Shown here: piece after piece, positions 55,283 through 63,030 of the stretch
Layout: every line of letters starts with the position of its first letter
Position numbering within the stretch: the stretch's first letter is position 1
From: Bog-756 sp963845485
GTDB lineage: Bacteria > Actinomycetota > Acidimicrobiia > Acidimicrobiales > RAAP-2
Direction: 5' to 3'
Assembly: GCA_963845485.1 (NCBI GenBank)
Contig: CAWJSI010000014.1
Coordinates: 248,001 to 312,000 of the forward strand
DNA length: 64,000 nt
Translations under genes and position numbers: made by a program
The notes under the pieces: model-generated
Databases searched by the model: none
Seen by the model: only the letters and a program-made list of their open reading frames with translations
What the model was told of the DNA's origin: nothing

Positions 55283-56680
55283 TCAGTGGAAGCGCGGGTC
55301 ACCCGGCGGCAGGACGATCTTCTCGACCACACTGCCCAGGAGGAACGGGAGCTCGGTGATGGACTGCACGCACGGTGCCACCAGCGGCCTGTTGGGCCGG
55401 GGGATGAGCGTGCAGACGGGCAGCAGACCGGTGGTCACCGTGTGTCCGTAGAGATCCTTGAACGGGGTCTGGGCCTGGTAGCAGACGGCGAAGGGGACGA
55501 ACCACTGCCCAGCCGCCGCTTTGTTCTTGAAGGTCACCGTGTAGAGGATGTTGGCGTTCAGCCCGGTGTCGGTGACCGTGGTGGCCTGGGGGGCGTGCCG
55601 GAAGGAGTCACCGCACGAGAAGCTGGACTGGTCCACCGTGGTCAGGATGGTGCCCGAGGTGGAGGTGGAGCTGATCCCCACCGTCTGTTGGGTCGTGGTG
55701 ATCGAACCACTGCAGCCCGAACCGGTGCAGGTGGTCACGGCGTCAGCCACCTGGGCCGAGTCGCTCACCGTGGCCGAGCCTCCGCCGAGCGAGGAGATGT
55801 TCACCGTGACCGTGTAGGTCCCATGGGCCGCATAGGTATGGGTGCCGGCCACGGTGAAGGTCCCACCCGAGCCGGTGACGACTCCGGTGGTGGAAGGGGA
55901 GCCGTCACCCCAGTCGATGGTGGCGGTAAAGCTGGTGGCCGGGGCCGAGGTGTTGGTGTCGGTGAAGGTGGCCACCGGAACCGTGAAGGACGCCCCGGTG
56001 GTCTGGGGGGCGATGGTGACCGGAGCGGCGGTGACCGTGTCGGCCAGGGAGGTGAAGGACACGTTGTCGAGGGCAGGACCCTGATTGCCGTCGCCCGGTG
56101 TCACGTCGTCGAACTCGACCCGGCTCGAGGTGGAGTCGGCCGTCACCGTGACGGTGTGCTGGGCCCAGACCAGTGGTCGGCCCACGCCGACCTCCTGGAC
56201 GGTGGCCACCACGGTGCCGTCAAAAGTGACGTCGATGCTGTGGGTGTTGCCCGGTCCCTCGTCGCCGTTGACCGCCGACCAGTAGGTCAGTGCATACTGA
56301 CCGCCCGAGACGGTAGGCACGTCCTGGTAGACGCCACCCGGGGTGCCGGTGGACCCGGCCAGGTCGATCGAGTAGTTCCCGTGCTCAGGATTCCAGTAGT
56401 TGCTCGAGATGAGGTCGATGCTTCCGTTGGAGCCGCCGTAGAACGAGGGAGTGACCACGGTCCAGCCCGGAAGGGTGGTCGAATCGCCGGCCAGCACCGG
56501 AAGGAACGACGTCGTCGGTGTCGTGGTGGTCTCGAAGTCTCCGTTGGTGAGCAGATTGACGGGAGCGGCGCCGGCCGGGTTCGAATTCACCACGGCGCCG
56601 ACCAGGCTGGTCACGCTGATGGCAACGAGCAAGCCAGCCAGAATTGCTTTGAACTTCTTCGATTTTGTGGTTCCGCGCAT
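55283..56680 (-). CDS. secreted protein with DUF642/choice-of-anchor-like and PKD domains
   Basis: A 465-residue exported protein. A basic N-terminus and hydrophobic segment (KKFKAILAGLLVAISVTSLVGAVV, ending at PAGAAP) form a signal peptide. Residues ~40-195 are a beta-sandwich (LLTNGDFETT..., GNYSIDLAGSTGTPGG, WSAVNGDEGP) of the DUF642/choice-of-anchor type, about 200-290 a PKD domain (ATIDWGDGSPSTTG, GTHTYAAHGTYTVTV), then a Thr/Ser-rich C-terminal part with several Cys. Likely a surface adhesin or matrix protein. Composition is unusually Thr/Ser/Gly-rich for the window. Confidence 0.75.
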   Translation of the reverse strand: MRGTTKSKKFKAILAGLLVAISVTSLVGAVVNSNPAGAAPVNLLTNGDFETTTTPTTSFLPVLAGDSTTLPGWTVVTPSFYGGSNGSIDLISSNYWNPEHGNYSIDLAGSTGTPGGVYQDVPTVSGGQYALTYWSAVNGDEGPGNTHSIDVTFDGTVVATVQEVGVGRPLVWAQHTVTVTADSTSSRVEFDDVTPGDGNQGPALDNVSFTSLADTVTAAPVTIAPQTTGASFTVPVATFTDTNTSAPATSFTATIDWGDGSPSTTGVVTGSGGTFTVAGTHTYAAHGTYTVTVNISSLGGGSATVSDSAQVADAVTTCTGSGCSGSITTTQQTVGISSTSTSGTILTTVDQSSFSCGDSFRHAPQATTVTDTGLNANILYTVTFKNKAAAGQWFVPFAVCYQAQTPFKDLYGHTVTTGLLPVCTLIPRPNRPLVAPCVQSITELPFLLGSVVEKIVLPPGDPRFH

Positions 56681-56959
56681 GCGGCACGGTACACCGACAC
56701 AATCACCGCAAGCCCTGAGATCTGCCCTTAATTGCCGCTTAGGAAACCACCTGCTCCGCTTGGTGACTCGAGCCGGACGTTGCGTGGTCATTTTCAGGTC
56801 CGTCACAGGTTCGTGTCATCTTGGCGTAACGCGCCAGGCACCCTTGGCTGACCCTCGAAGGCAAAATTCAGGCCCAGATGACTCTGGCCCCGGTGGCTGC
56901 GGCTCGAACGGCAGACCCATCGATTAACACGCTGAACTCGCCGACCTCTCCCGCACGTC
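56681..56959. other. intergenic region upstream of the secreted PKD protein
   Basis: Contains the inverted repeat TGGCG-n5-CGCCA (about 56824-56838) and TACCGT on the minus strand 5 nt before the PKD gene's ATG, a possible -10. No gene is seen. Confidence 0.3.
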
Positions 56960-57247
56960 GCGGCGATCGACGGCGTGGTCGTTTGAGATTCGACGCAGGT
57001 CGTTCTGCTTGCTCGTGGCGGTCGGGGATCCCTCCGGCAAGTCAGTACCGTTGCTCAGGTTGCGAGCCACCCCCGACGAACGTGCGGCGATGCTGTCCAC
57101 CGGCCACCCGTACTTCGCCCCGAGGGCTGGTCATGATCGTCTCGGCGTGGTGCTCGGCGACGACACCGACTGGGAGGTGATCGCGAACTCGTGACCGAGA
57201 GCTACCGGCTCCTGGCGCCGAAGAAGCTCAGCGCCCTGCTCGACTAG
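56960..57247 (+). pseudogene. decayed MmcQ/YjbR-family gene
   Basis: The plus strand encodes SFEIRRRSFCLLVAVGDPSG, then a segment from 57009 to 57194 ending TDWEVIANS, followed in another frame by VTESYRLLAPKKLSALLD and a stop at 57245-57247. This is the C-terminal half of an MmcQ/YjbR protein (the final SYRLLAPKKLSALL is diagnostic). A single missing G near 57183-57188 breaks the frame, and the N-terminus is not recognisable. Confidence 0.7.
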
Positions 57248-57300
57248 TGCGAGGCGGCAAGCTGCTCGCTAACCCTCGGGTCTAGCTGCGAAGCAGACAG

Positions 57301-57335
57301 CTGGCATCCGTCGGACTCTCATGGATGCCAGTTTT
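57301..57335 (+). terminator. Rho-independent terminator after the decayed MmcQ gene
   Basis: CTGGCATCC (57301-57309) pairs with GGATGCCAG (57323-57331), a 9-bp stem with a 13-nt loop followed by TTTT. Confidence 0.65.
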
Positions 57336-57337
57336 GG

Positions 57338-57415
57338 TGGTCGGGCTGCCCGGATTTGAACCGGGGACCTCTGCGTCCCGAACGCAGCGCGCTAACCAAG
57401 CTGCGCCACAGCCCG
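57338..57415 (-). tRNA. tRNA-Pro (anticodon CGG)
   Basis: Minus-strand cloverleaf: acceptor CGGGCTG/CAGCCCG, D-stem GCGC/GCGC, anticodon stem CTGCG/CGCAG around TTCGGGA (anticodon CGG), T-stem CCCGG/CCGGG. A 3' CCA appears to be encoded (57338-57340). Confidence 0.95.
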
Positions 57416-57459
57416 TCGATCGGGAGCCGCCGTCTGACGGATCCCGGACGAGGGAGATG

Positions 57460-58398
57460 CTACCCGACCGACGTGGGCTGGCTCCCCGCGCTGTCTGTCC
57501 TTTGACCTGGCTCGGGAGGCGCCACGGGCGGATCGAGCCGTTTGGCCACCACTTTGGCGATGCGACGCTTATCCATCTCGGTGACCCGGAGCTCCCAGCC
57601 GTCGACGTCGAGGGTCTCCCCTTCGGCGGGTATGTGCCCGAATCCGGCGAACAAGAACCCTCCCAGGGTCACGTACTCGCCCTCGGGCACATTGATGTCC
57701 AGCCGATCGCGGACGTCGTCCACGCTCATCCGGCCGTCGGCCAGCCAGCGGCTCCCGTCCACCCGCACCACATCGGGCTCGTCGTCGGGGTCGAACTCGT
57801 CGGGCAGGTCACCGACCAGGGCACCGAGCAGATCCTTGACGGTGAGCACCCCTTCCACGCCCCCATGCTCGTCCACGACCACCGCGAAGGCGCGGCGCTG
57901 GCGGCGCATCTCGGCCAGGACCTCAAGAACGAGATGGGATTCGGGCACGAGGAAGGGTTGGCGGAGCCGCCGGGAGATGTCGATGGGTCCCGGCGCCGTC
58001 GGGGCGGTCGCTGACTCCCCATCGGTCGGAACACCTGGTTCGGACGGATCCCGCGCTCCGGTGACCTGCCAGCCGGCCCGGAACAGGTCGTTGACAAAGA
58101 GCACACCCACCAGATCGTCCAGGTTGTCCCCGTAGACGGGAAAGCAACTGTGCCCTGACTCCCGCACCGCCCGGGTCACCGCATCGACCGTCAGCGGGAT
58201 GGACAGGGCCACGACATCCACCCGAGGGGTCATCACCTCCCGGACCACCGTGTCGTGCAGGTCGTTCAGGGCATCGACGATGAACTGTTCCTGGGCGTCG
58301 GCTCCTCCGTCGGATCCGTTCGCGCCACTCCGTCGTCGAGCCCGGCCCTCTCGACCTGATGGCGGTGGCTGGTCTTCGTGGCGTCGGAACACGGACAC
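57460..58398 (-). CDS. CorC/HlyC-like CBS-domain protein
   Basis: A 312-residue cytosolic protein with two CBS domains (about 55-115 and 155-215; VREVMTPRVDVVALS is the typical opening) and a C-terminal CorC/transporter-associated domain (MSVDDVRDRLDINVPEGEYVTLGGFLF). The family includes CorC (Mg/Co efflux) and TlyC-type proteins; here the DUF21 membrane domain is absent. GTG 58398 is used; an in-frame GTG two codons later is possible. It follows the receiver-domain gene on the same strand. Confidence 0.82.
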   Translation of the reverse strand: MSVFRRHEDQPPPSGREGRARRRSGANGSDGGADAQEQFIVDALNDLHDTVVREVMTPRVDVVALSIPLTVDAVTRAVRESGHSCFPVYGDNLDDLVGVLFVNDLFRAGWQVTGARDPSEPGVPTDGESATAPTAPGPIDISRRLRQPFLVPESHLVLEVLAEMRRQRRAFAVVVDEHGGVEGVLTVKDLLGALVGDLPDEFDPDDEPDVVRVDGSRWLADGRMSVDDVRDRLDINVPEGEYVTLGGFLFAGFGHIPAEGETLDVDGWELRVTEMDKRRIAKVVAKRLDPPVAPPEPGQRTDSAGSQPTSVG

Positions 58399-58429
58399 GG
58401 TGGTGACGCTGTCTGTTGGGACGGAGCCG

Positions 58430-58864
58430 TCAGGCGCCGGCAGAAATGGGCGTGGACACGACAGAGAGGGGTTGGTAGGACTCGTCGTAGTAGGTGCCCC
58501 CGTCGAGCAGTGAACTCACGGCCCGACGCAGTCGAATGGGGTCGAGTGGTTTGACCACCCAGCCCTCGGCGCCCGACCGACGGGCAAGGAACACGTCAGG
58601 GCGCCGATCGAGGAGCATCAGTACCGGCACATGGCCGATCTTGTCGTAGGACTCCTCGAGCCGTAGCTCGAGGCAGACCGCCATCCCGCCCATGTTCCCC
58701 ATCTGCAGATCCACCACGAGGAGGTCGGGAAGTGACTCCGCCACCTCGGCCATGACCGCCGGGCCCGACCGGGCCTCGACAATGGTGATGTCCGGACGTC
58801 CGGCGATGGCACCGACCTCGGCCCTCACCGACGGAGCGTCGCTGGCCACGATGATGGTGCGCAC
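58430..58864 (-). CDS. stand-alone receiver-domain protein
   Basis: A 144-residue CheY-like protein. The phosphoacceptor is D52 in VVDLQMGN, with acidic residue D9 near the N-terminus and Lys105 in VVKPLDP. The usual Thr/Ser before the Lys is replaced by Leu (VPVLMLLDRR), so phosphorylation-coupled switching may be altered. No histidine kinase is adjacent. GTG 58864 is preferred over GTG 58870 because TAACCT stands 6 nt before it; that hexamer overlaps the ArsA stop codon. Confidence 0.78.
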   Translation of the reverse strand: MRTIIVASDAPSVRAEVGAIAGRPDITIVEARSGPAVMAEVAESLPDLLVVDLQMGNMGGMAVCLELRLEESYDKIGHVPVLMLLDRRPDVFLARRSGAEGWVVKPLDPIRLRRAVSSLLDGGTYYDESYQPLSVVSTPISAGA

Positions 58865-58870
58865 GGCCAC

Positions 58871-58876
58871 AGGTTA
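58871..58876 (-). promoter_or_regulatory. leaderless-type -10 (TAACCT) inside the ArsA stop
   Basis: TAACCT on the minus strand contains the TAA stop of the upstream ATPase gene and ends 6 nt before GTG 58864. Confidence 0.5.
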
Positions 58877-60031
58877 GCGCTCTCGGGGAAGGGTGCCAGC
58901 GGGCCCCGTCGGACCGGGAGCGACAACCGTCGGGGCGAAGAGTAGGTCGGCGATGGTGCCGAGACCATCGAGGTCGTGGACGTCGCCGTTCAGTAGGGGC
59001 ACCCGGTAGACCGGCGCCGGGGCCACCTGGGCGACCAAGTCGGCGAAGGCCTCCTCTTCGCGGTCGGACGCCGCCGTGTAGCCCCTCAGGTTCTCGACGA
59101 GCTGTTCGAGGGCGTGGCCCCGGCCCGTGGAGGAGGGCAACGCCTCCAACCGGGCGTCGTCCACGAAGCGTGGCTGCACCCGGTTGACGACCAAGGCGGT
59201 CACGCTCATCTCCGACTCGATCAGTTTGCCGGCGAAGTGGACGGCCTCATCGACGGAGTCGGGTCGTGGGGATGCCACCAGCACGAAGGACGTCCCCTCC
59301 TGTGCCAGGAGTTCCCGCACCCGCACCGCCCTGGTTCGGAACCCTTCTTCCATGCCCTCGAAGGCTTGGAAGAAGGTGACCGCGTCACGCACGATGTCCG
59401 CCCCGGCCACCTTGGCGATGGTGCGCAGGAGGGCCTGAGCGGCCACGCCCATGAACTTGAGACCCGCCCGGGTCGGCTTCATGAGTGCTTGGAACAGGCG
59501 GTTCTCCAAGAAGTGGGTGAGCCGTCGGGGTGCATCGAGGAAGTCCAGGGCGTTGCGTGACGGCGGGGTGTCCACCACCACCAGGTCGAACCCACCCTCT
59601 TCCACCAGCTCGTAGAGCTTCTCCATCGCCATGTACTCCTGGGTGCCCGAGAGCGTGCCGGTGAGGTTCTTGTAGATGCGGTTGACCTTGATGTCCTCGG
59701 CCTGCTGAGGCGAGTCGGAATACCGTTGGATCAAATCGTCAAAGGTCCCCTTGGGATCGAGCATGAGCGCATGGAGTTCGCCGGGCCATGGCCCATCGAT
59801 CCGGGTGGGCTGGTTGGTGAGGGCGTCAAGACCGAGCGAGTTGGCCAAGCGGCGGGCCGGGTCGATGGTGACCACGCAGGCCCGACGGCCGAGCCGCGCC
59901 GCCTCCAGAGCGAAGGCGGCCGCCGTTGTCGTCTTGCCCACCCCTCCCGAGCCACAGCAGACGACTATCGACTGGTCGCGCACGACGTGGTCGATGGTGG
60001 CCACGCCCGGTTCGACGGGTGAGGTCGTCAC
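58874..60031 (-). CDS. ArsA/Get3-like ATPase (second of a pair)
   Basis: A 385-residue anion-transporting-ATPase-like protein. The deviant Walker A GSGGVGKTT is at 27-35, switch regions follow (TIDPARRLANSLGL; VVVDTPPSRNALDFLDAP), and a long helical C-terminus. It forms a pair with the gene just upstream, overlapping by GTGA. In Mycobacterium tuberculosis a similar pair (Rv3679/Rv3680) lies next to whiB4; the WhiB gene here is equally close. Such pairs are Get3-like and probably handle membrane or lipid-linked proteins rather than arsenic. Confidence 0.9.
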   Translation of the reverse strand: MTTSPVEPGVATIDHVVRDQSIVVCCGSGGVGKTTTAAAFALEAARLGRRACVVTIDPARRLANSLGLDALTNQPTRIDGPWPGELHALMLDPKGTFDDLIQRYSDSPQQAEDIKVNRIYKNLTGTLSGTQEYMAMEKLYELVEEGGFDLVVVDTPPSRNALDFLDAPRRLTHFLENRLFQALMKPTRAGLKFMGVAAQALLRTIAKVAGADIVRDAVTFFQAFEGMEEGFRTRAVRVRELLAQEGTSFVLVASPRPDSVDEAVHFAGKLIESEMSVTALVVNRVQPRFVDDARLEALPSSTGRGHALEQLVENLRGYTAASDREEEAFADLVAQVAPAPVYRVPLLNGDVHDLDGLGTIADLLFAPTVVAPGPTGPAGTLPRER

Positions 60032-61046
60032 GGCGACACCGGGGCTGGATCGTGCAGGGCCGCCACGCCGGCGGCTAGCGCTCCGCTCAGGACGTCGAGC
60101 TCCTCGGGGCCGATCGAGGCGGTGAACAAGAAGGGCACCTGGAGCTGGGGGAGGGGCAGCTCCCGGGAGAGACGCCCGAGCTGCTCTCCTTGGAGCTCCT
60201 GGCGGGTGCGTCGGAACTCCCTCGCCTCGTCGAGCGCGGCCACCAGGTCGGGTTCGAGCTCCACCCCGGCGTCCGATGCCGCCAGCGCGGCCGGGGTGTC
60301 CAGTCCGGCGACGGCCGGATAGCAGCCGTTCACGATGACCGGACCGAGGGCGATGCCCACCTTGTCCTCGAGCTGGTAGGCGGCCTCGATGACCTCGTTC
60401 ACCGGCATCTCTTCGGGCAGAGTGACCAGGGCCACCTGGCAGCGGGCCGGATCGGAGAGCAGCTCGACCACCTCGGCGGCCTGGGACCGGATCGGACCCC
60501 CCCGGGCGGCGTCGAGCAGGCCGCCTGCCGACGAGAGGAAGGTCATGGTGTGCCCGGTGGCCGGGGCGTCCACCAGCACCAGGTCGGCGAGTCCACTCCG
60601 CTCGATCTGTTTCACCTTGCCCAGTACCAGGATGTCCCGAATCCCCGGGATGGCCCCGGCGACGATGTCGATGATCCCCGAAGACAGCAGCCGCTTAGAT
60701 ATCCGGCGCATCCCGTGGTCGGCCAGGTACTCGAGCAGCGCGTCGTCAGGGGTGATGGTCCGGGCCCGGACGGTCCCTTTGGGAATGGGGCTCGTCGTCC
60801 GTCGTCGTCGCCGTCGTCCGCCTCGGCTCCCGCGGCCCGCAGGACCGATCCGGCGTAGTCGACGGCATCATCGCTGCCGAAGGCAGTGGCGACGCCGGTG
60901 CGGCCCTCCAGCTCGACGACCAGCACGGAAAGGCCGGCCTGGGCGGCCATGTGGGCGAGGGCCGCCACCATGGTGGTCTTCCCGACGCCACCTTTGCCCG
61001 CCACGATCAGGACCCGGCTCTGGCTGCAGAAGGCACTGATCTCCAT
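60028..61046 (-). pseudogene. ArsA/Get3-like ATPase (first of the pair), frameshifted in this sequence
   Basis: ATG 61046 starts a protein with Walker A VAGKGGVGKTT (16-25) and switch region VLVVELEGRTG. The frame breaks in a GAC/GTC-repeat tract near 60790-60820. In the second frame the sequence continues normally (TVRARTITPDDALLEYLADHGMRRISKRL ... VLVDAPATGHTMTFL ... VVELLSDPARCQ) to the stop at 60028. Together they give a full-length ATPase. The repeat tract is prone to slippage or sequencing error. The stop overlaps the next ATPase gene (GTGA). Confidence 0.85.
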
Positions 61047-61254
61047 GACCCCCAGGAGCGTAGTGTCCGACCCCGAGGTCAGCGCCCCACGGGGCGTGGG
61101 GAATGCCACGATGAGTGCCCGAGGCCGTCCTCGGGGTGAGCGCCAGCAGAACTTTGATGAGAAATGCTGGTCAGACCCCTTGTTTCCGTGGATCAGCGAG
61201 AGTACCTTGCGATTCTGGAGGAACCCAGGGGGGCATGAAGGGGGAGTAGGACAC

Positions 61255-61512
61255 GTGGAGCAAGCGCTGGACAGTTGGCAGCTGAGGGCTGCCTGCCGCG
61301 GACCGCAGGCGGAGATCTTCTTTCCGCCGGCTCATGCGGAACGCAAGGAGGAGAAACTCCAGCGCGAGGACCGGGCCAAGTCCATCTGCCAGTCGTGCGT
61401 GGTCCGGTCGGAGTGCCTCGACTACGCCATCAGGATCCACGAGCCTCACGGCATCTGGGGTGGCCTGAACGAGATGGAACGCAAGCAGATGTCCGACCGG
61501 CGGGCCGGCTAG
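61255..61512 (+). CDS. WhiB-family transcriptional regulator
   Basis: An 85-residue WhiB-like protein. The four [4Fe-4S] ligands are C14, C45, C48 and C54 (C-x30-C-x2-C-x5-C) and the conserved GIWGG turn is at 66-70. A basic C-terminus (ERKQMSDRRAG) follows. WhiB proteins bind redox-sensitive iron-sulfur clusters and contact SigA. GTG 61255 has GGGGAG as a ribosome-binding site. It is divergent from the ArsA pair. Confidence 0.93.
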   Translation: MEQALDSWQLRAACRGPQAEIFFPPAHAERKEEKLQREDRAKSICQSCVVRSECLDYAIRIHEPHGIWGGLNEMERKQMSDRRAG

Positions 61513-61547
61513 CACGCTCGTCCGACGTCGGCCTCCTGGTCAACGGC

Positions 61548-62501
61548 CTACGGCATCCCGAGCGAGGCCGCCGCGTCACGGACGCCTTTGCTGGTGCAGA
61601 CGGCGGTGGGCTGCTGGGCGGTTACCGCACACACCCCGGCTGTCAGCAGGTTGGCCGAGGCGATGACGGCCTGGGTGACGGGCTGATCGGCCTGATTGAG
61701 GTCACCGGCGATGGCGGTCTGGGACTGCTTGACCAGCACGGCGGGGCTGAAGCCTGACGTCGAGGTGACCATCCGGTTGCCGATGTCGACGAAGGGGAAC
61801 GTCCCCGGCGAGGCGGAGGTACCGGGATGCTGGCCGTAGTGGGCCACGGCGAGGGTTTGGACAGGGTCGAGGGTGGCGATCCGGGTGAACGACCCCCGAG
61901 CGTTGACGGCGTCGGAGTACAGCTCAACGCCGGAGAAGGTGACGTACCGACTGGTGTAGGTGGATCCGACGAAGCTGAACGTCTGGACGCCGGGGAAGAC
62001 CGACAGCGGTGCGGACTGCATGTCCTTCAACCCGGTGAAGCGCCCGAACCGGGACAACGCCACGATCAACGGCCATCGCTCGGCGGCACAGAACGGGCAG
62101 TACTCGGCCCCGACGTAGAGGACCTCGGGTTTGCCCGCTGCCCGGAGGGACGGCTGTCCGGTGAGGACCTCGGGGGCCACCAGTGGCGAGTCGGGTGCGG
62201 TGACGCCCACGGTGTCGAAGACCGACGCAGGCACTTTGGCCAGCTCCGTCACCACCCCCGGGGCGGCCGTGGCCCGTTGCACGGTCTGGTATCTGGGCTT
62301 CGGATCGGTGAGGGCGTAGGTCACGAGAACGATGACCGCCACCAGGATGACGGCCACCGCTCCCCAGGCGAACCGAGCCGTGCGGTTACGTGACGGCCCG
62401 GTGGTCGGCTCGCCCCCGGATCCCGCCGGTTCCGAGCCGACTGGGCTTTCGCCGACCGGGATGGGTGTTGTCTCGCCCTGGAACCCCTGCTCGCCGGTCA
62501 T
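61548..62501 (-). CDS. DUF929-family thioredoxin-like protein
   Basis: A 317-residue membrane-anchored protein. A hydrophobic helix (WGAVAVILVAVIVLVTYAL, ~46-64) anchors it, and the extracytoplasmic domain carries C-P-F-C (C135 and C138 in GAEYCPFCAAERW), the DUF929 active-site pattern. Three further cysteines lie near the C-terminus. It is likely an envelope thiol oxidoreductase. A VKOR gene lies immediately upstream, and the next upstream gene is a second DUF929 protein, so VKOR may be its oxidant. ATG 62501. Confidence 0.86.
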   Translation of the reverse strand: MTGEQGFQGETTPIPVGESPVGSEPAGSGGEPTTGPSRNRTARFAWGAVAVILVAVIVLVTYALTDPKPRYQTVQRATAAPGVVTELAKVPASVFDTVGVTAPDSPLVAPEVLTGQPSLRAAGKPEVLYVGAEYCPFCAAERWPLIVALSRFGRFTGLKDMQSAPLSVFPGVQTFSFVGSTYTSRYVTFSGVELYSDAVNARGSFTRIATLDPVQTLAVAHYGQHPGTSASPGTFPFVDIGNRMVTSTSGFSPAVLVKQSQTAIAGDLNQADQPVTQAVIASANLLTAGVCAVTAQQPTAVCTSKGVRDAAASLGMP

Positions 62502-62525
62502 GGCCGCACCCGACCGGAGTCGGGC

Positions 62526-63017
62526 CTACTCGACGTCGTCGTACTGGTCACCGGCATCCCATCGGTCGTCCGACGCCAACACCACCGGGGTCGCCGTCAC
62601 GATGATCACGAAGAGGATGAAGGTGACGAGGTGCACACCGGAGCACCACAGGCAGATGGCTTTGATGATGAAGAGCTCGGCGATGATCAGGTAGATGATC
62701 ATGCCCACGCCGGTGACGGCGAGGAGGAGGCGGGCCAGGTGGATCCGGCGGTCGGTGCTCCGCCAGGCCGCCGGGAGGCAGAGGACGATCATCGGGATGA
62801 AGAAGAACAGACCCAACATGGCCACGGGGATGCCCAGGATCTCGGACTGGGGACTGGTGGTGACCTTGGCGCAGTTGATGGTCCCGTTGTCCGAGCACAC
62901 CAGGGCCACCTTGTCGAAGTGGGTGATGGTCAGATAGGTGGCGATACCCAGTCCGACGATGCTGAGTGCCAGCGTGGCCAGGGGTTGCCAGCGCAGCGTC
63001 GGCACGGTCGTGGTCAC
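62526..63017 (-). CDS. vitamin K epoxide reductase (VKOR)-family protein
   Basis: A 163-residue membrane quinone reductase with four or five helices. The catalytic C-x-x-C is CLWC (C122, C125) and the loop cysteines are C41 and C49 (VCSDNGTINC), with the conserved TSPQSEILGIP after them. It oxidises a partner thiol protein and passes electrons to menaquinone, replacing DsbB. It lies between two DUF929 genes on the same strand, 24 nt before one and 13 nt after the other. Confidence 0.92.
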   Translation of the reverse strand: MTTTVPTLRWQPLATLALSIVGLGIATYLTITHFDKVALVCSDNGTINCAKVTTSPQSEILGIPVAMLGLFFFIPMIVLCLPAAWRSTDRRIHLARLLLAVTGVGMIIYLIIAELFIIKAICLWCSGVHLVTFILFVIIVTATPVVLASDDRWDAGDQYDDVE

Positions 63018-63030
63018 CAGAGGCTGGGGA

